Shown: positions 24,554 through 33,312 of the stretch, piece by piece
How positions within the stretch are numbered: the first letter of the stretch is position 1
Layout: the number at the start of each line of letters is the position of its first letter
From: VXRN01 sp963664365
Lineage (GTDB): Bacteria; Chloroflexota; Dehalococcoidia; Lucifugimonadales; UBA1123
Direction of reading: 5' to 3'
NCBI GenBank assembly: GCA_963664365.1
Contig: OY761144.1
Span: 3,332,025-3,396,024 of the forward strand
Length of the DNA: 64,000 nucleotides
Made by a program: the position numbers and the translations under genes
Notes under the pieces: generated by a model
Told to the model about the DNA's origin: nothing
What the model saw: only the letters and a program-made list of their open reading frames with translations
Database searches by the model: none

Positions 24554-25453
24554 ATGAGCAACATCGCACGGATTCCATCCGCGGGAAATGCGCCAAGGGA
24601 GCGTTCCCGGCTGGCTGAGTTCTTTACCAGGCTGTTCAGGGAGAAGCCGCTGGGCACCGCGTGTGGAATCTTCATACTGTTCTTGATTTTCGTAGCCATC
24701 TTCGCCGGTACCCTGGCTCCTTATCCTTATGTCGAAGTTCATCCGATAGACAGGCTCCAGGGGCCGTCATCTACATATTACCTGGGTACAGACCACCTGG
24801 GGCGTGACATGTTCAGCCGACTTATCTTCGGGGCCCGCGTTTCGCTGGGCATCGGCCTGTCCGCGACCGCCGTCAATGTCGTTGTGGCCCTCTTCGTGGG
24901 CGGCGCTTCAGGATTCCTTGGCGGTAAATTCGACCTGGTCATGCAGAGATTCGTCGATGCTTGGATCGCTTTTCCGGGACTGCTCATACTGCTGACCGTA
25001 GTGTCCATAGTGGGGCGGGGAGTACCGCAGATAATTCTTGTTCTAGGGATAGCCGGAGGCATCGGCGGCTCGAGGATAGTCCGAAGCGCCGTCATCGGCA
25101 TCAAGGAGAATGACTACTTTCTGGCGGCGCACGCGGTTGGAAGCCCCACGCACAAGACCCTGGTGCGGCACGTCCTCCCAAACATCATGCCCGTCATGAT
25201 CATCATATTCAGCATCACCGTCGGCGGCGTGATCATGAGCGAAGCCTCACTCAGCTTCCTCGGATTCGGCCTGCCGGCCCAGGTCCCTAGCTGGGGCGGA
25301 ATGCTCAGCAGGGAAGGACGTGAGTACATGGAGATCGCGCCGGGGCTGGCTCTCTGGCCCGGTCTTTTCCTGACCGTTACCGTCTATTGCCTGAACATGT
25401 TCGGCGACGCCATGAGGGACCTGCTCGACCCAAGGCTCCGCGGCGGCGAATGA
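24554..25453 (+). CDS. peptide/nickel-type ABC transporter permease, DppC-like (second pair)
   Basis: The ATG at 24554 is chosen because the open extension back to 24482 is made of repeat sequence. The product has 299 residues, with a cytoplasmic N-terminus (MSNIARIPSAGNAPRERSRL) and a first membrane segment at about 36-58. LGTDHLGRDMFSRLIFGARV, the EAA loop (IKENDYFLAAHAVGSP) and a C-terminal MRDLLDPRLRGGE are all present. It is the second channel subunit, paired with the gene at 23526. No ATP-binding subunit follows; the next gene is a PAC2-family protein. The ATPases must come from elsewhere in the genome. Confidence 0.9.
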   Translation: MSNIARIPSAGNAPRERSRLAEFFTRLFREKPLGTACGIFILFLIFVAIFAGTLAPYPYVEVHPIDRLQGPSSTYYLGTDHLGRDMFSRLIFGARVSLGIGLSATAVNVVVALFVGGASGFLGGKFDLVMQRFVDAWIAFPGLLILLTVVSIVGRGVPQIILVLGIAGGIGGSRIVRSAVIGIKENDYFLAAHAVGSPTHKTLVRHVLPNIMPVMIIIFSITVGGVIMSEASLSFLGFGLPAQVPSWGGMLSREGREYMEIAPGLALWPGLFLTVTVYCLNMFGDAMRDLLDPRLRGGE

Positions 25454-25501
25454 TAAAGGGCGGGACTTGCGTAATCGCCGCATATTTGGCACGATAGGGT
25501 C

Positions 25502-26416
25502 ATGCGAATTGGTGAGTTTGAACTTAGGGATCCTCTACCCGACCTGAATCGACCGATCGCGGTCGCCATGCTCAGGCCGTGGATAGACGTGGGGCGCGTC
25601 GGCACCCTTGCGCTGAACACGCTCCAGCGCCATCTCGGCGCGCGGGAACTCGGAAGACTCGCCGAACCGGGCAAGTTCTTCGATTTCACCAGGTACAGGC
25701 CCAGGATGCGAACGGTGAATGGCCAGCGCATCTTCACCACGCCCAACACCATCGTCCACTACGCCCATGACGACGCTACTCGGCGGGACTACCTGTTCCT
25801 CCACATCAGGGAGCCGCACGCCTTTGGCGAAATCTATTGCCACGCGATCTCCGAAGTGCTGACTCACTTCGACGTGCAGGAATACTGCCGCGTCGGCGGG
25901 ATGTACGATGCGGTCCCGCACACAAGGCCGTTGCTGGTCACCGGGACCATGACGGACGACCAGGCGGCGAAGGCGCAGGGGCTGGTCTCACAGCGAAGGA
26001 GCGCTTACCAGGGACCCACGAGCATCGTCAACATGGTCGCCGACCTCGTGACCGACAACCACGTGTCCACCACAAGCCTGATGGCTCATCTTCCCCAGTA
26101 CATGCAGCTTGACGAAGACCACATGGGATCGTCCAGAATCATCGAGATACTGTGCGCGATGTACGACTTTCCCCAATCTCTCTCCGACCGCACGCGCGGC
26201 GAGCGCCAGTACGAGGACATCAACAAGGCCGTGGCCAACAATCCCGAGGTACGCTCGCTGATCGGCAGGCTCGAAGCCTACTACGACCGGACGGTCGCAG
26301 ATTCGGGCGAGATGGCCGAAGAACCAAGCGAGGAGCCGGCGAACTTGGCCCCGGGCGTAGAGCAGTTCCTCCGAGAGGTGACGGGCCAAGCCGAAGATGA
26401 GGACCGCGACGACTGA
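25502..26416 (+). CDS. PAC2-family protein (proteasome-assembly-chaperone-like)
   Basis: 304 residues. The N-terminal two thirds resemble the PAC2 family: PWIDVGRVGTLALNTLQRHL, then LAEPGKFFDFTRYRP. PAC2 proteins in eukaryotes and archaea help proteasome assembly; the many bacterial members have no established role. A Glu/Asp-rich C-terminal tail follows. No proteasome gene lies nearby. The gene starts about 50 bp after the permease pair on the same strand, and an SDR gene follows after 40 bp, so a shared transcript is possible. Confidence 0.7.
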   Translation: MRIGEFELRDPLPDLNRPIAVAMLRPWIDVGRVGTLALNTLQRHLGARELGRLAEPGKFFDFTRYRPRMRTVNGQRIFTTPNTIVHYAHDDATRRDYLFLHIREPHAFGEIYCHAISEVLTHFDVQEYCRVGGMYDAVPHTRPLLVTGTMTDDQAAKAQGLVSQRRSAYQGPTSIVNMVADLVTDNHVSTTSLMAHLPQYMQLDEDHMGSSRIIEILCAMYDFPQSLSDRTRGERQYEDINKAVANNPEVRSLIGRLEAYYDRTVADSGEMAEEPSEEPANLAPGVEQFLREVTGQAEDEDRDD

Positions 26417-26456
26417 TACGCCTCGCCCGCGTGACCGATTTCATAGGGGGTTCTGT

Positions 26457-27272
26457 ATGAGTAACTTTGAAGGAAAGGTAGTCATAGTAACCGGCGCCGC
26501 GCTCGGCATGGGAGGCGACACCGCAGCCGCCTTTGCCGACGAGGGCGCAAGCGTCGTAATCGCCGACATAAGCGCCGAACTCGGCAGCCGCCGCGTCTCC
26601 GACATCGAGGCGGCCGGAGGAAGTGCCCTGTTCGTCCAGGCCGACGTGGCCGTCGCGGACGACGCCCGCCGCGTCGTCGAAAGCGCCGTCGCCCAATTCG
26701 GCGCGGTGGACGTACTCTTCAACAACGTCGGCATCCAGCCCGTCGATTCCTACCTCAACGTCGAGGACACATCCGAAGAAATGTGGGACCGCATCGTGGA
26801 CGTCAACCTCAAGAGCTACTTCCTCATGGCCAAGTACGCTATCCCCGAAATACGGCGCAGAGGAGGAGGAGCGATTATCAACAACGCCAGCGTTCAGGGC
26901 TTGCAGTCCCAGTACGGCGTGCCTGCCTACGCCGCCAGCAAGGGCGGAGTTCTCTCGCTCACCCGGCAGATGGCCCTCGACTACGCCGCCGAAAACATCA
27001 GAGTGCTCGCTATATGTCCCGGCACCATAGACACCAACATGGTCAGGACCGTCGCCGCCTCGGAGGGTGGAGACATCGAGGAGACCCTCGCCAGATACGG
27101 CGAAGGACATCCCATAGGCCGCATAGGCACGGGACAGGACATAGCCAACCTCGTCATGTTCCTCGCCAGCGATCGAGCGTCGTTCATGACCGGCGCCCAC
27201 GTCGTCATAGACGGCGGCTACATGGCCCTCGGAGCCTGGGCAGGCGGCGCCGGCGGAGCCGCCAACGAGTAG
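26457..27272 (+). CDS. short-chain dehydrogenase/reductase (SDR)
   Basis: 271 residues from the ATG at 26457, with AGGGGG 7 nt upstream; the longer open frame from 26397 overlaps the preceding gene. The cofactor motif TGAALGMG is at 12-19, Asp37 indicates NAD(H) preference, NNVG is at 89-92, and the catalytic Ser145, Tyr158 and Lys162 are intact. The C-terminal tail is Gly/Ala-rich (AWAGGAGGAANE). The substrate is unknown, but a zinc alcohol dehydrogenase lies convergently downstream. Confidence 0.9.
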   Translation: MSNFEGKVVIVTGAALGMGGDTAAAFADEGASVVIADISAELGSRRVSDIEAAGGSALFVQADVAVADDARRVVESAVAQFGAVDVLFNNVGIQPVDSYLNVEDTSEEMWDRIVDVNLKSYFLMAKYAIPEIRRRGGGAIINNASVQGLQSQYGVPAYAASKGGVLSLTRQMALDYAAENIRVLAICPGTIDTNMVRTVAASEGGDIEETLARYGEGHPIGRIGTGQDIANLVMFLASDRASFMTGAHVVIDGGYMALGAWAGGAGGAANE

Positions 27273-27299
27273 CCGAAATTCAACCCCTAACGACTAGGA

Positions 27300-27396
27300 T
27301 GCCCGTAGGGGCGCCCCTTGTGGGCGCCCACCCGTCAATATCGCAATGCCATCGTAAGACTCTAGGTAGGCGCGTCCCTTGTGGGCGCCCCCGCTC
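27300..27396. repeat. two units of the GGGCGCCCCTTGTGGGCGCCC repeat
   Basis: GTAGGGGCGCCCCTTGTGGG (27308-27327) and GTAGGCGCGTCCCTTGTGGG (27366-27385) flank CGCAATGCCATCG. They lie between convergent genes. Confidence 0.6.
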
Positions 27397-27399
27397 AGA

Positions 27400-28455
27400 T
27401 CAATTCGGCTTGACCAAGATGCGAAACACGTCCTTAGTCGGCGCGAGCATTCGCGGAAACGCCGTCTCCAGAACCTCGTCCAGCCCTACGATCTCCGTCA
27501 CCAGTTGGCGCGTTCGTATCTCGCCCGACGAGATCAGCCTGACCGCGTCCTCCACGTCTTCTTGAGTGTAGGCGAGCGAGCCTGTGATCGACACCTCCGC
27601 GCTCACCAGGCTGTTGAAGTCGAACCTGGGGGTCGAGGTGTATATGGCGACCACGACCACCAGGCCGCCCCTGCGCGCCATTCGCACCGCCTGCTCGGGG
27701 ATAGACTCCACCCCCGCCGCGTCGATAACGATGTCCGCTCCCACGCCGTCCGTCAGCGACGAAATCGCTTCCGCCGCGTCCACGCCGGATGCGTCCAGAA
27801 CTTCATCCGCCCCTAGCTCCTCGGCCAGGTCGAGGCTCATCTGGCGTGTATCCACCGCATAGACCGTCGCCCCGAACGCCTTCGCCGCCTGCATCGCGAG
27901 CAGCCCGACCGTCCCCGCGCCCAGCGCTACTACCTTATCGCCCGGTCCGGCGCCGCTCCGCTTCACCGCGTGAATAGCGACCGAAGTCGGTTCCGTAAGC
28001 GCCGCCTCCTCGCTCGAAAGATCGCCCGGAATCTTCACGAGCATGTCCGACCGCCAGACCAGCCTCTCAGCCAACCCTCCGTCTATGCCGAATCCGATCC
28101 CCGCCATCCCCGGGCATTGGGTCGGCGCTTCTCTGTCGCACCAATAGCACGTCCCGCACGTCAGCACTCCGTTGATCGCCACCCTGTCCCCCGGCGCGGC
28201 CCCCGCGTTCGGGCCGTTGACCTCCATGACCGTCGCCGTGATCTCATGACCCGTCACCATCGGCATCATCTTCCCGGTAACCGGGTTCGGCTCCTCGCCC
28301 GCGATGAACTCAGGGCCGTACAGATACTCCTCGATGTCCGTAGCGCAGACGCCGCAGTAGTCCACCCGAAGCAGCGACTCGCCCGGCCCGGGACGCGGGT
28401 CGGGCCACTCCTGCAATCTCAGGTCTTTGTTGCCGTGATACACCAGCGCCTTCAT
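27400..28455 (-). CDS. zinc-dependent alcohol dehydrogenase (medium-chain, threonine/sorbitol dehydrogenase-like)
   Basis: 351 residues from the ATG at 28455, preceded by GGGGGA about 7 nt upstream. The catalytic zinc ligands are expected at Cys in YCGVCATD and His/Glu in GHE. The structural zinc knuckle is CGTCYWCDREAPTQC. The Rossmann motif is GAGTVG. It oxidises a secondary alcohol or polyol with NAD(P). It is the only gene of its strand here, convergent with the SDR at 26457. The exact substrate is unknown. Confidence 0.9.
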   Translation of the reverse strand: MKALVYHGNKDLRLQEWPDPRPGPGESLLRVDYCGVCATDIEEYLYGPEFIAGEEPNPVTGKMMPMVTGHEITATVMEVNGPNAGAAPGDRVAINGVLTCGTCYWCDREAPTQCPGMAGIGFGIDGGLAERLVWRSDMLVKIPGDLSSEEAALTEPTSVAIHAVKRSGAGPGDKVVALGAGTVGLLAMQAAKAFGATVYAVDTRQMSLDLAEELGADEVLDASGVDAAEAISSLTDGVGADIVIDAAGVESIPEQAVRMARRGGLVVVVAIYTSTPRFDFNSLVSAEVSITGSLAYTQEDVEDAVRLISSGEIRTRQLVTEIVGLDEVLETAFPRMLAPTKDVFRILVKPN

Positions 28456-28577
28456 GAACAGTCCCCCGCAATTGGATAGCGCGAGTCTATGCCCGAAACA
28501 CAGCCGCGTCAAGGTTCCGCTCCCACCCAAAATCCTGCCCATCATCCACCCATCCTGAAAATCCTGCTTCTGACCCC

Positions 28578-28606
28578 TTGACATACGCACAAACATTCCT
28601 TAAACT
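28578..28606 (+). promoter_or_regulatory. promoter upstream of the repeat-laden hypothetical gene
   Basis: TTGACA 28578-28583, 17-bp spacer, TAAACT 28601-28606. The same CCCCTTGACAT context is found before the paralog on the other strand (47144-47173). Confidence 0.6.
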
Positions 28607-28650
28607 AACTAACGTACATCCGTCCACCAACCACTAAAAACCAAAAACTA

Positions 28651-29661
28651 ATGACTGCCACATCCCAACAGATACCATCCAACCCGGCCCTCCACTTCGC
28701 CAACATCGTGCGCGAGAGGACCAACGACGCCCTCGACCTCATAGACATCCTGCACGACATCGCGCAGGGCAAAGACCAAAGGGCCACCGCCAACGACCGC
28801 ATCACAGCCGCCAACGTCCTCTTGGACCGCGGACTCGGCAAATGCCCCAGGCAGCCCCTAGACTCCGACACCGACGACCAAACCGACGACACCGAATCAG
28901 CGGAATCCAATAATCACAGTTCTGACAACCCTTCGCGTCCCTTCGTGTCCTTCGTGGATGACACCCCCGACGCCCAAAACCCCAGACCCGTAACCCAAAT
29001 CAAAGACACCCTAAACGACACCCTCGGCCCAGCCCCCAACGCCCAAAACACCCTCTCCCTTGAGGGAGAGGGCTGGGGTGAGGGTGAAAAGAGCGCCTCC
29101 GACCCCAACTCCATACACTTCACCATCCAAAAACACATCCTGACCATCACTAACAACGGTCAGACCCTCTGCGACACGCTCGAAGAGATAGCCCGCGCCG
29201 AAGACGACCTGAAAGTCACGCCCTACCACCGCGCGAGGGCAGCCCGAATCCTGCTAGACCGCATCCTCGGAACCGGCCGCGCGCCCAAACCGAGCGAGGC
29301 CGCCGAGAAGAAACCCTACGTCCGCCCGGTCAGAGTCATCGACCCCGAAGATCTGGCCGAAATCGACGCCAAGCTCCAGCGAATGGAGGACGAGGGAATA
29401 CTCACACCCGACCCCGACGCGCCCCCATTCCCCTATGCTGTGCCTGAGATACCCGAATGGTTCGATCCGACCCCATACCTCGAAGAAGCATCCAGAAAGT
29501 TCGAGGAAGACATCAAGATGCGGCTCGAACGACAGAAGGCGTGGCCCGCCATCGAAGAACGCAGGCGCAAGAAACTCGCCCGGATGTACCCATCACACTC
29601 CGAAGACCAAGACGTCACCGACGACCCCGGCCACCCCAACGCCGGCCCCGACCCTCCCTAA
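28651..29661 (+). CDS. hypothetical protein with duplicated LLDRGxGK-type modules and a repeat-derived linker
   Basis: 336 residues, family not recognised. Residues about 18-70 (RERTNDALDLIDILHDIAQG, then ANVLLDRGLGKCPRQ) and about 145-205 (ITNNGQTLCDTLEEIARAED, then AARILLDRILGTGRAP) look like two copies of one helical module. The first resembles small DNA-packaging or DUF5681-like proteins, but this is weak. The linker (about 85-150) is written by dispersed intergenic repeats read in frame, including the CCCTCTCCCTTGAGGGAGAGGG core at 29049-29070 (NTLSLEGEGWGEGEK). The C-terminus AWPAIEERRRKKLARMYPSH is shared with the paralog at 45965-47086. Confidence 0.7.
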   Translation: MTATSQQIPSNPALHFANIVRERTNDALDLIDILHDIAQGKDQRATANDRITAANVLLDRGLGKCPRQPLDSDTDDQTDDTESAESNNHSSDNPSRPFVSFVDDTPDAQNPRPVTQIKDTLNDTLGPAPNAQNTLSLEGEGWGEGEKSASDPNSIHFTIQKHILTITNNGQTLCDTLEEIARAEDDLKVTPYHRARAARILLDRILGTGRAPKPSEAAEKKPYVRPVRVIDPEDLAEIDAKLQRMEDEGILTPDPDAPPFPYAVPEIPEWFDPTPYLEEASRKFEEDIKMRLERQKAWPAIEERRRKKLARMYPSHSEDQDVTDDPGHPNAGPDPP

Positions 29662-29765
29662 TCCCTAAGACTATCCACTAGAAACCATCCACTACCCACC
29701 ATCCCCGCACGCCCAAAATCCTGCTTCAGACACTAAAAACTACCCACTATCCACTACCCATGCGC
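29662..29765. repeat. CTATCCACTA-type short tandem repeats
   Basis: Units such as ACTATCCACTA, CCATCCACTACCCACCATCC and AAAATCCTGCTTCAGACA sit between two hypothetical genes. They are the inverted version of those at 46610-46690 and 47090-47220. Confidence 0.6.
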
Positions 29766-29808
29766 CGCGCCCCCCAAATACGCTAAGATACTTGCAGAGA
29801 GACCGATC

Positions 29809-30405
29809 ATGACCCAACTCACGACAGTCGAAGACCTCATCGAGACCCTGAACGCCGACCCCGAACTCCGTGGGGGTGTCACCAGACTCAGTGAAACTAG
29901 CGACAACGTTATTGTAAGGCTCGACAACCTCAAGGCAATGGTGTGGGGAGAACAGTTGGAGAGAAAGGCATTCAACGTCGTTCCTGGGCGCTTGGGCAAG
30001 GTAACGAATAAGAGAATTCGCAGGATCGAGCCAATGCTGACCCAGAGCGGCGCGATTTTCCACAAAATGCAGTACTTGTATCCGGTGCAGGACGCTCTCG
30101 CGGACGGGAATATCTCCGACTCGGAATATGATCGCCTGATGAGAACCGACCTCATCTTCAGAGCCTCCTTCCGGCAGACCCTACACCTATTCCCCGTGGA
30201 GGTGTCCAGGACGATCGCCAAGGACGACGTGGACAGGGTCGCGCGCTCAGCGAACATTCTCAAGAAGATCTACGACGCCGCCGAGACGATTCCGATCGTG
30301 GCTGGCGCTTTCATTAGCGGTTGGTTGCGCGACCACGCCGAAAGAGTCGGCGTAAAGGTAGTTACGTTCGCGTTCGACGACAGTGAACGATCTGAGCAGA
30401 CCTGA
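29809..30405 (+). CDS. hypothetical protein
   Basis: 198 residues, not recognised. The sequence is mixed alpha/beta with no signal peptide, no convincing membrane helix and no metal-binding Cys motif. It begins MTQLTTVEDLIETLNADPELR, a pattern seen at the start of several small regulatory or antitoxin-like proteins, but nothing else supports such a role. Its 3' end overlaps the start of mutS2 by 23 bp, so the two are translated from one message. Base composition is slightly less GC-rich than mutS2. Confidence 0.65.
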   Translation: MTQLTTVEDLIETLNADPELRGGVTRLSETSDNVIVRLDNLKAMVWGEQLERKAFNVVPGRLGKVTNKRIRRIEPMLTQSGAIFHKMQYLYPVQDALADGNISDSEYDRLMRTDLIFRASFRQTLHLFPVEVSRTIAKDDVDRVARSANILKKIYDAAETIPIVAGAFISGWLRDHAERVGVKVVTFAFDDSERSEQT

Positions 30406-32821
30406 TTCATCCGACGCTGCTGAAGAGCGTTCGGCGGCGGAGCTCGAATCTCTTCGGGCATCCGCTTTGAGGTTGCTCGACTTCGGCCACGTGCGCCGGC
30501 GCCTCGCCGACTGCGCCACCTTCCATCAAGCTCGTCGCCTCGCTTTGGACCTCACCCCGTCTTTCGACCCTTTCGAGGTTGAGCGTCTTCAGCGTGAGAC
30601 CGCCGACGCCCGCGCCCTCCTCGAAGAGTTGGGAGACCTGTCCCTCCACTCGGACGCCGACACATCCGAGTCCGTTACCCGGGCGTCGCTGGAGGGCGTC
30701 CTGACGGGCGCGGAACTGCTGGCCGTCGCCGACTCGCTTGAAGTGTACCGCCGAGCGCGCTCCTCGGTTCTGCGCGCCGACCAAGCGGCCCCGATGATGG
30801 CCGACCTCGCCCGGACTATCCCGGACCTGAGCGAAGTCCGCAGCCGGATACGCTCAAAGATCAGCGAACGCGGCGAAGTTTACGACGACGCGACGCCAAG
30901 CCTCCGCGCCCTCCGCTCCCAGGTCAGGACGGCATACGAAAGAGTCACTCTCGCCCTCCAAGACTTCATCCGCTCCCCCACCGGAAAAGACTCCCTGCAA
31001 GACCCGGTCATCTCCGTCAGGGGCGACCGTCTGGTCGTGCCGGTGCGCTCCGACAGGCGGCGCCGCGTCTCCGGCATCGTCCACGACGTCTCCAACACCG
31101 GCGCGACCGTCTTCGTTGAGCCGTTCTCCACTGTGGAACTGTGCAACGAATGGCGCGAATTGGCTCTGGAAGAAGAGCGTGAAGTCACCCGGGTTCTTAG
31201 AGACCTCTCCGCCCTTGTCGGCGCCGTCGCCGACGATATCCGGCTGGCGAACCGCGCTACCGCCAAGCTCGATTTTGCCCTCGCCCGCGCGCGATGCGGA
31301 AGCCGTCTGGACGCCGTCACGCCCGCCATCAGCGCTGGCGAAGAGCGGATGCGGCTGATACGCGCGAGGCATCCACTGCTGGGAGCGGACGCCGTTCCGA
31401 TGACCGCCGACATAGGCCCCGACTGGTCGGCCCTCGTCATCACAGGCCCAAACACCGGCGGCAAGACCGTCGCGATGAAGACCATCGGACTCATCGCGCT
31501 CATGCACCAGTCGGGACTTCAGATACCCGCCGCCGAGGGCAGCGCCATACCCGTATTCGAAGGCGTTTTCGCCGACGTCGGCGACCAGCAGAGCATATCG
31601 GAGTCCGTCTCCACGTTCGGGTCGCACGTCAGCAATCTCGTTCGCATCCTGCGCCACGCGGGACCAAAATCGCTCGTGCTGCTGGACGAACTCGGGACCG
31701 GCACCGACCCGGATGAAGGTTCCGCGCTGGCAAAGGCGATTGTCGCCCATCTCGCCCGCCGAAGAATCGCCACAGTCGCCACGACTCACCACAGGAGCGT
31801 CGCGGCATTCGCCGAGGCTTCCGACGACATGATGAACGCCAGCTTCCAGCTAGACCCGGACACTCTCAAGCCCACATACCGGATAACCATCGGCATCCCG
31901 GGACGAAGCTATGCCATGGCCATCGCCGAACGGCTCGGACTGCCCAAGCGCCTCCTCGACGAGGCCCGAAGCCTGATGGAGCCTCAGCATCTGCTCTTCG
32001 AAGACTGGCTCAACGAGCTCCAGCGGGAGCGTACTCAACTTCAGGCCAGCGTCGAGGAGGCATCCATGGCAAGCGCGGAGGCCGCCTCTCTGCGTCGAAA
32101 GCTCGAAGAGCAGGTCGAGTACCTCATTGAGCGCCACGACGAAATGCTGAACTCCGCCCGCGCCAATATCATTGGACGCTTCCAAGACATCAGCCGAAAG
32201 CTGGAAGGAGCCGAAGCCTCTCTCAAGTGGGAGGTTCCCGAAGTGGCGTCCGACGCCGCGCCTCCGACGCGCGACCGAATACAGCGCATCCGGCGCGAGT
32301 TGGGCGCAGTCGAACCTCCGCCCCCGGCGACGGTCCTGCGGCCCAAGCGAACGTCGCGCCCCATCGCTGCCGGAGACAGGGTGTTCGTCAGGGGCATGAA
32401 CCTTCAGGGAACCGTGTCGCAGATCAGCCCTCAGAGCGACGAGGCGCAGATCAGCATTGGCAGCGTGCGCGTAAGCGTAGAGACGCATCGTCTGTCCCGC
32501 GTCGAGGACGACGACGCGGAGACAGCGCCGTCCGACGAATCTCCATCTCCGGTCAGCATGGACCTTGCCCCCGCGCTGGACAGCGTCGAGCTTGATCTGC
32601 GAGGGATGCGGGCCGGCGACGCTCAGGTCAGCCTTGACGATTTTCTCGACCACGCCGTGCGAGACGGGATCGAGAAAGTCCGCATCATCCACGGACGCGG
32701 AACCGGCGCTCTCAGAAACGTGGTGCGCGAGCATCTGCGCTATCACCGCGCCGTCAGAAGCTTCGGACCCGAACCCAGGGAGCGAGGCGGCAACGGCGCG
32801 ACGTGGGTCGAAATGGCCTGA
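30383..32821 (+). CDS. mutS2: MutS2 family ATPase/Smr nuclease
   Basis: 812 residues, normal for MutS2. A coiled N-terminal core region precedes the ATPase domain, with Walker A GPNTGGKTVAMKT near residue 354, Walker B LVLLDELGTGTDPDEG, and ATTHHRSVA. A long coiled coil follows (about 535-610). A C-terminal Smr domain from about residue 733 carries LDLRGMRAGDAQ and IIHGRGTGALRNVVREHL, with the LDxR and HGxGxG nuclease motifs. It acts on branched DNA to limit recombination and/or on collided ribosomes. The likely GTG start overlaps the preceding gene; DUF192 and fmt genes follow closely. Confidence 0.95.
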   Translation: MNDLSRPDSSDAAEERSAAELESLRASALRLLDFGHVRRRLADCATFHQARRLALDLTPSFDPFEVERLQRETADARALLEELGDLSLHSDADTSESVTRASLEGVLTGAELLAVADSLEVYRRARSSVLRADQAAPMMADLARTIPDLSEVRSRIRSKISERGEVYDDATPSLRALRSQVRTAYERVTLALQDFIRSPTGKDSLQDPVISVRGDRLVVPVRSDRRRRVSGIVHDVSNTGATVFVEPFSTVELCNEWRELALEEEREVTRVLRDLSALVGAVADDIRLANRATAKLDFALARARCGSRLDAVTPAISAGEERMRLIRARHPLLGADAVPMTADIGPDWSALVITGPNTGGKTVAMKTIGLIALMHQSGLQIPAAEGSAIPVFEGVFADVGDQQSISESVSTFGSHVSNLVRILRHAGPKSLVLLDELGTGTDPDEGSALAKAIVAHLARRRIATVATTHHRSVAAFAEASDDMMNASFQLDPDTLKPTYRITIGIPGRSYAMAIAERLGLPKRLLDEARSLMEPQHLLFEDWLNELQRERTQLQASVEEASMASAEAASLRRKLEEQVEYLIERHDEMLNSARANIIGRFQDISRKLEGAEASLKWEVPEVASDAAPPTRDRIQRIRRELGAVEPPPPATVLRPKRTSRPIAAGDRVFVRGMNLQGTVSQISPQSDEAQISIGSVRVSVETHRLSRVEDDDAETAPSDESPSPVSMDLAPALDSVELDLRGMRAGDAQVSLDDFLDHAVRDGIEKVRIIHGRGTGALRNVVREHLRYHRAVRSFGPEPRERGGNGATWVEMA

Positions 32822-32835
32822 TGGGAGGAACTCGC

Positions 32836-33312
32836 TTGACTTCCCTGATCAAATCTCTGATCCTCTCCATCGCTCTCGGATGCGCCGGCGCCGGGACCAT
32901 TGCCGCCCCCGACGGCCCGACGGTCGCCGTCGGCAATTCGGTATTCCAGGTCGAGATTGCCGATACTCCGGAGTTGAGAAGCAAAGGGCTGTCCGGCAGA
33001 GACAACCTTCCCGATATGTCCGGGATGATATTCGTGTTCGAGTCTGGCCGGACGAGCGACTTCTGGATGAAGGGGATGAGGTTCCCGTTGGACTTCGTCT
33101 GGATTGGCGAGGATTGTACCGTGGTGGATACTCATTCCAACGTTCAACCGCCCGCCATTGGCGCAAGTGACGGCGGTCTCCCACTGTATAGATCCGGCAG
33201 CCCAGCCGTTTATACACTCGAAATAAACGCGGGAAAAGTCGCCGAGACCGGCATTGAGGAGGGCGACGCCATAAAGTTTAGCGGATTCTCAGGTGAAGGT
33301 GTATTCTGCTGA
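32836..33312 (+). CDS. DUF192 lipoprotein
   Basis: The TTG at 32836 has GGGAGGA 6 nt upstream; an ATG at 32821 overlapping the mutS2 stop (TGATG) is the alternative. The product of 158 residues has a short hydrophobic signal with lipobox IALGC. The DUF192 domain follows: FQVEIADTPELRSKGLSGRD, then GMIFVFE and FWMKGMRFPLDFVWIG. DUF192 proteins are small extracellular or membrane-attached proteins of unknown function. The stop overlaps the fmt ATG (TGATG), so the three genes mutS2-DUF192-fmt are coupled. Confidence 0.88.
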   Translation: MTSLIKSLILSIALGCAGAGTIAAPDGPTVAVGNSVFQVEIADTPELRSKGLSGRDNLPDMSGMIFVFESGRTSDFWMKGMRFPLDFVWIGEDCTVVDTHSNVQPPAIGASDGGLPLYRSGSPAVYTLEINAGKVAETGIEEGDAIKFSGFSGEGVFC

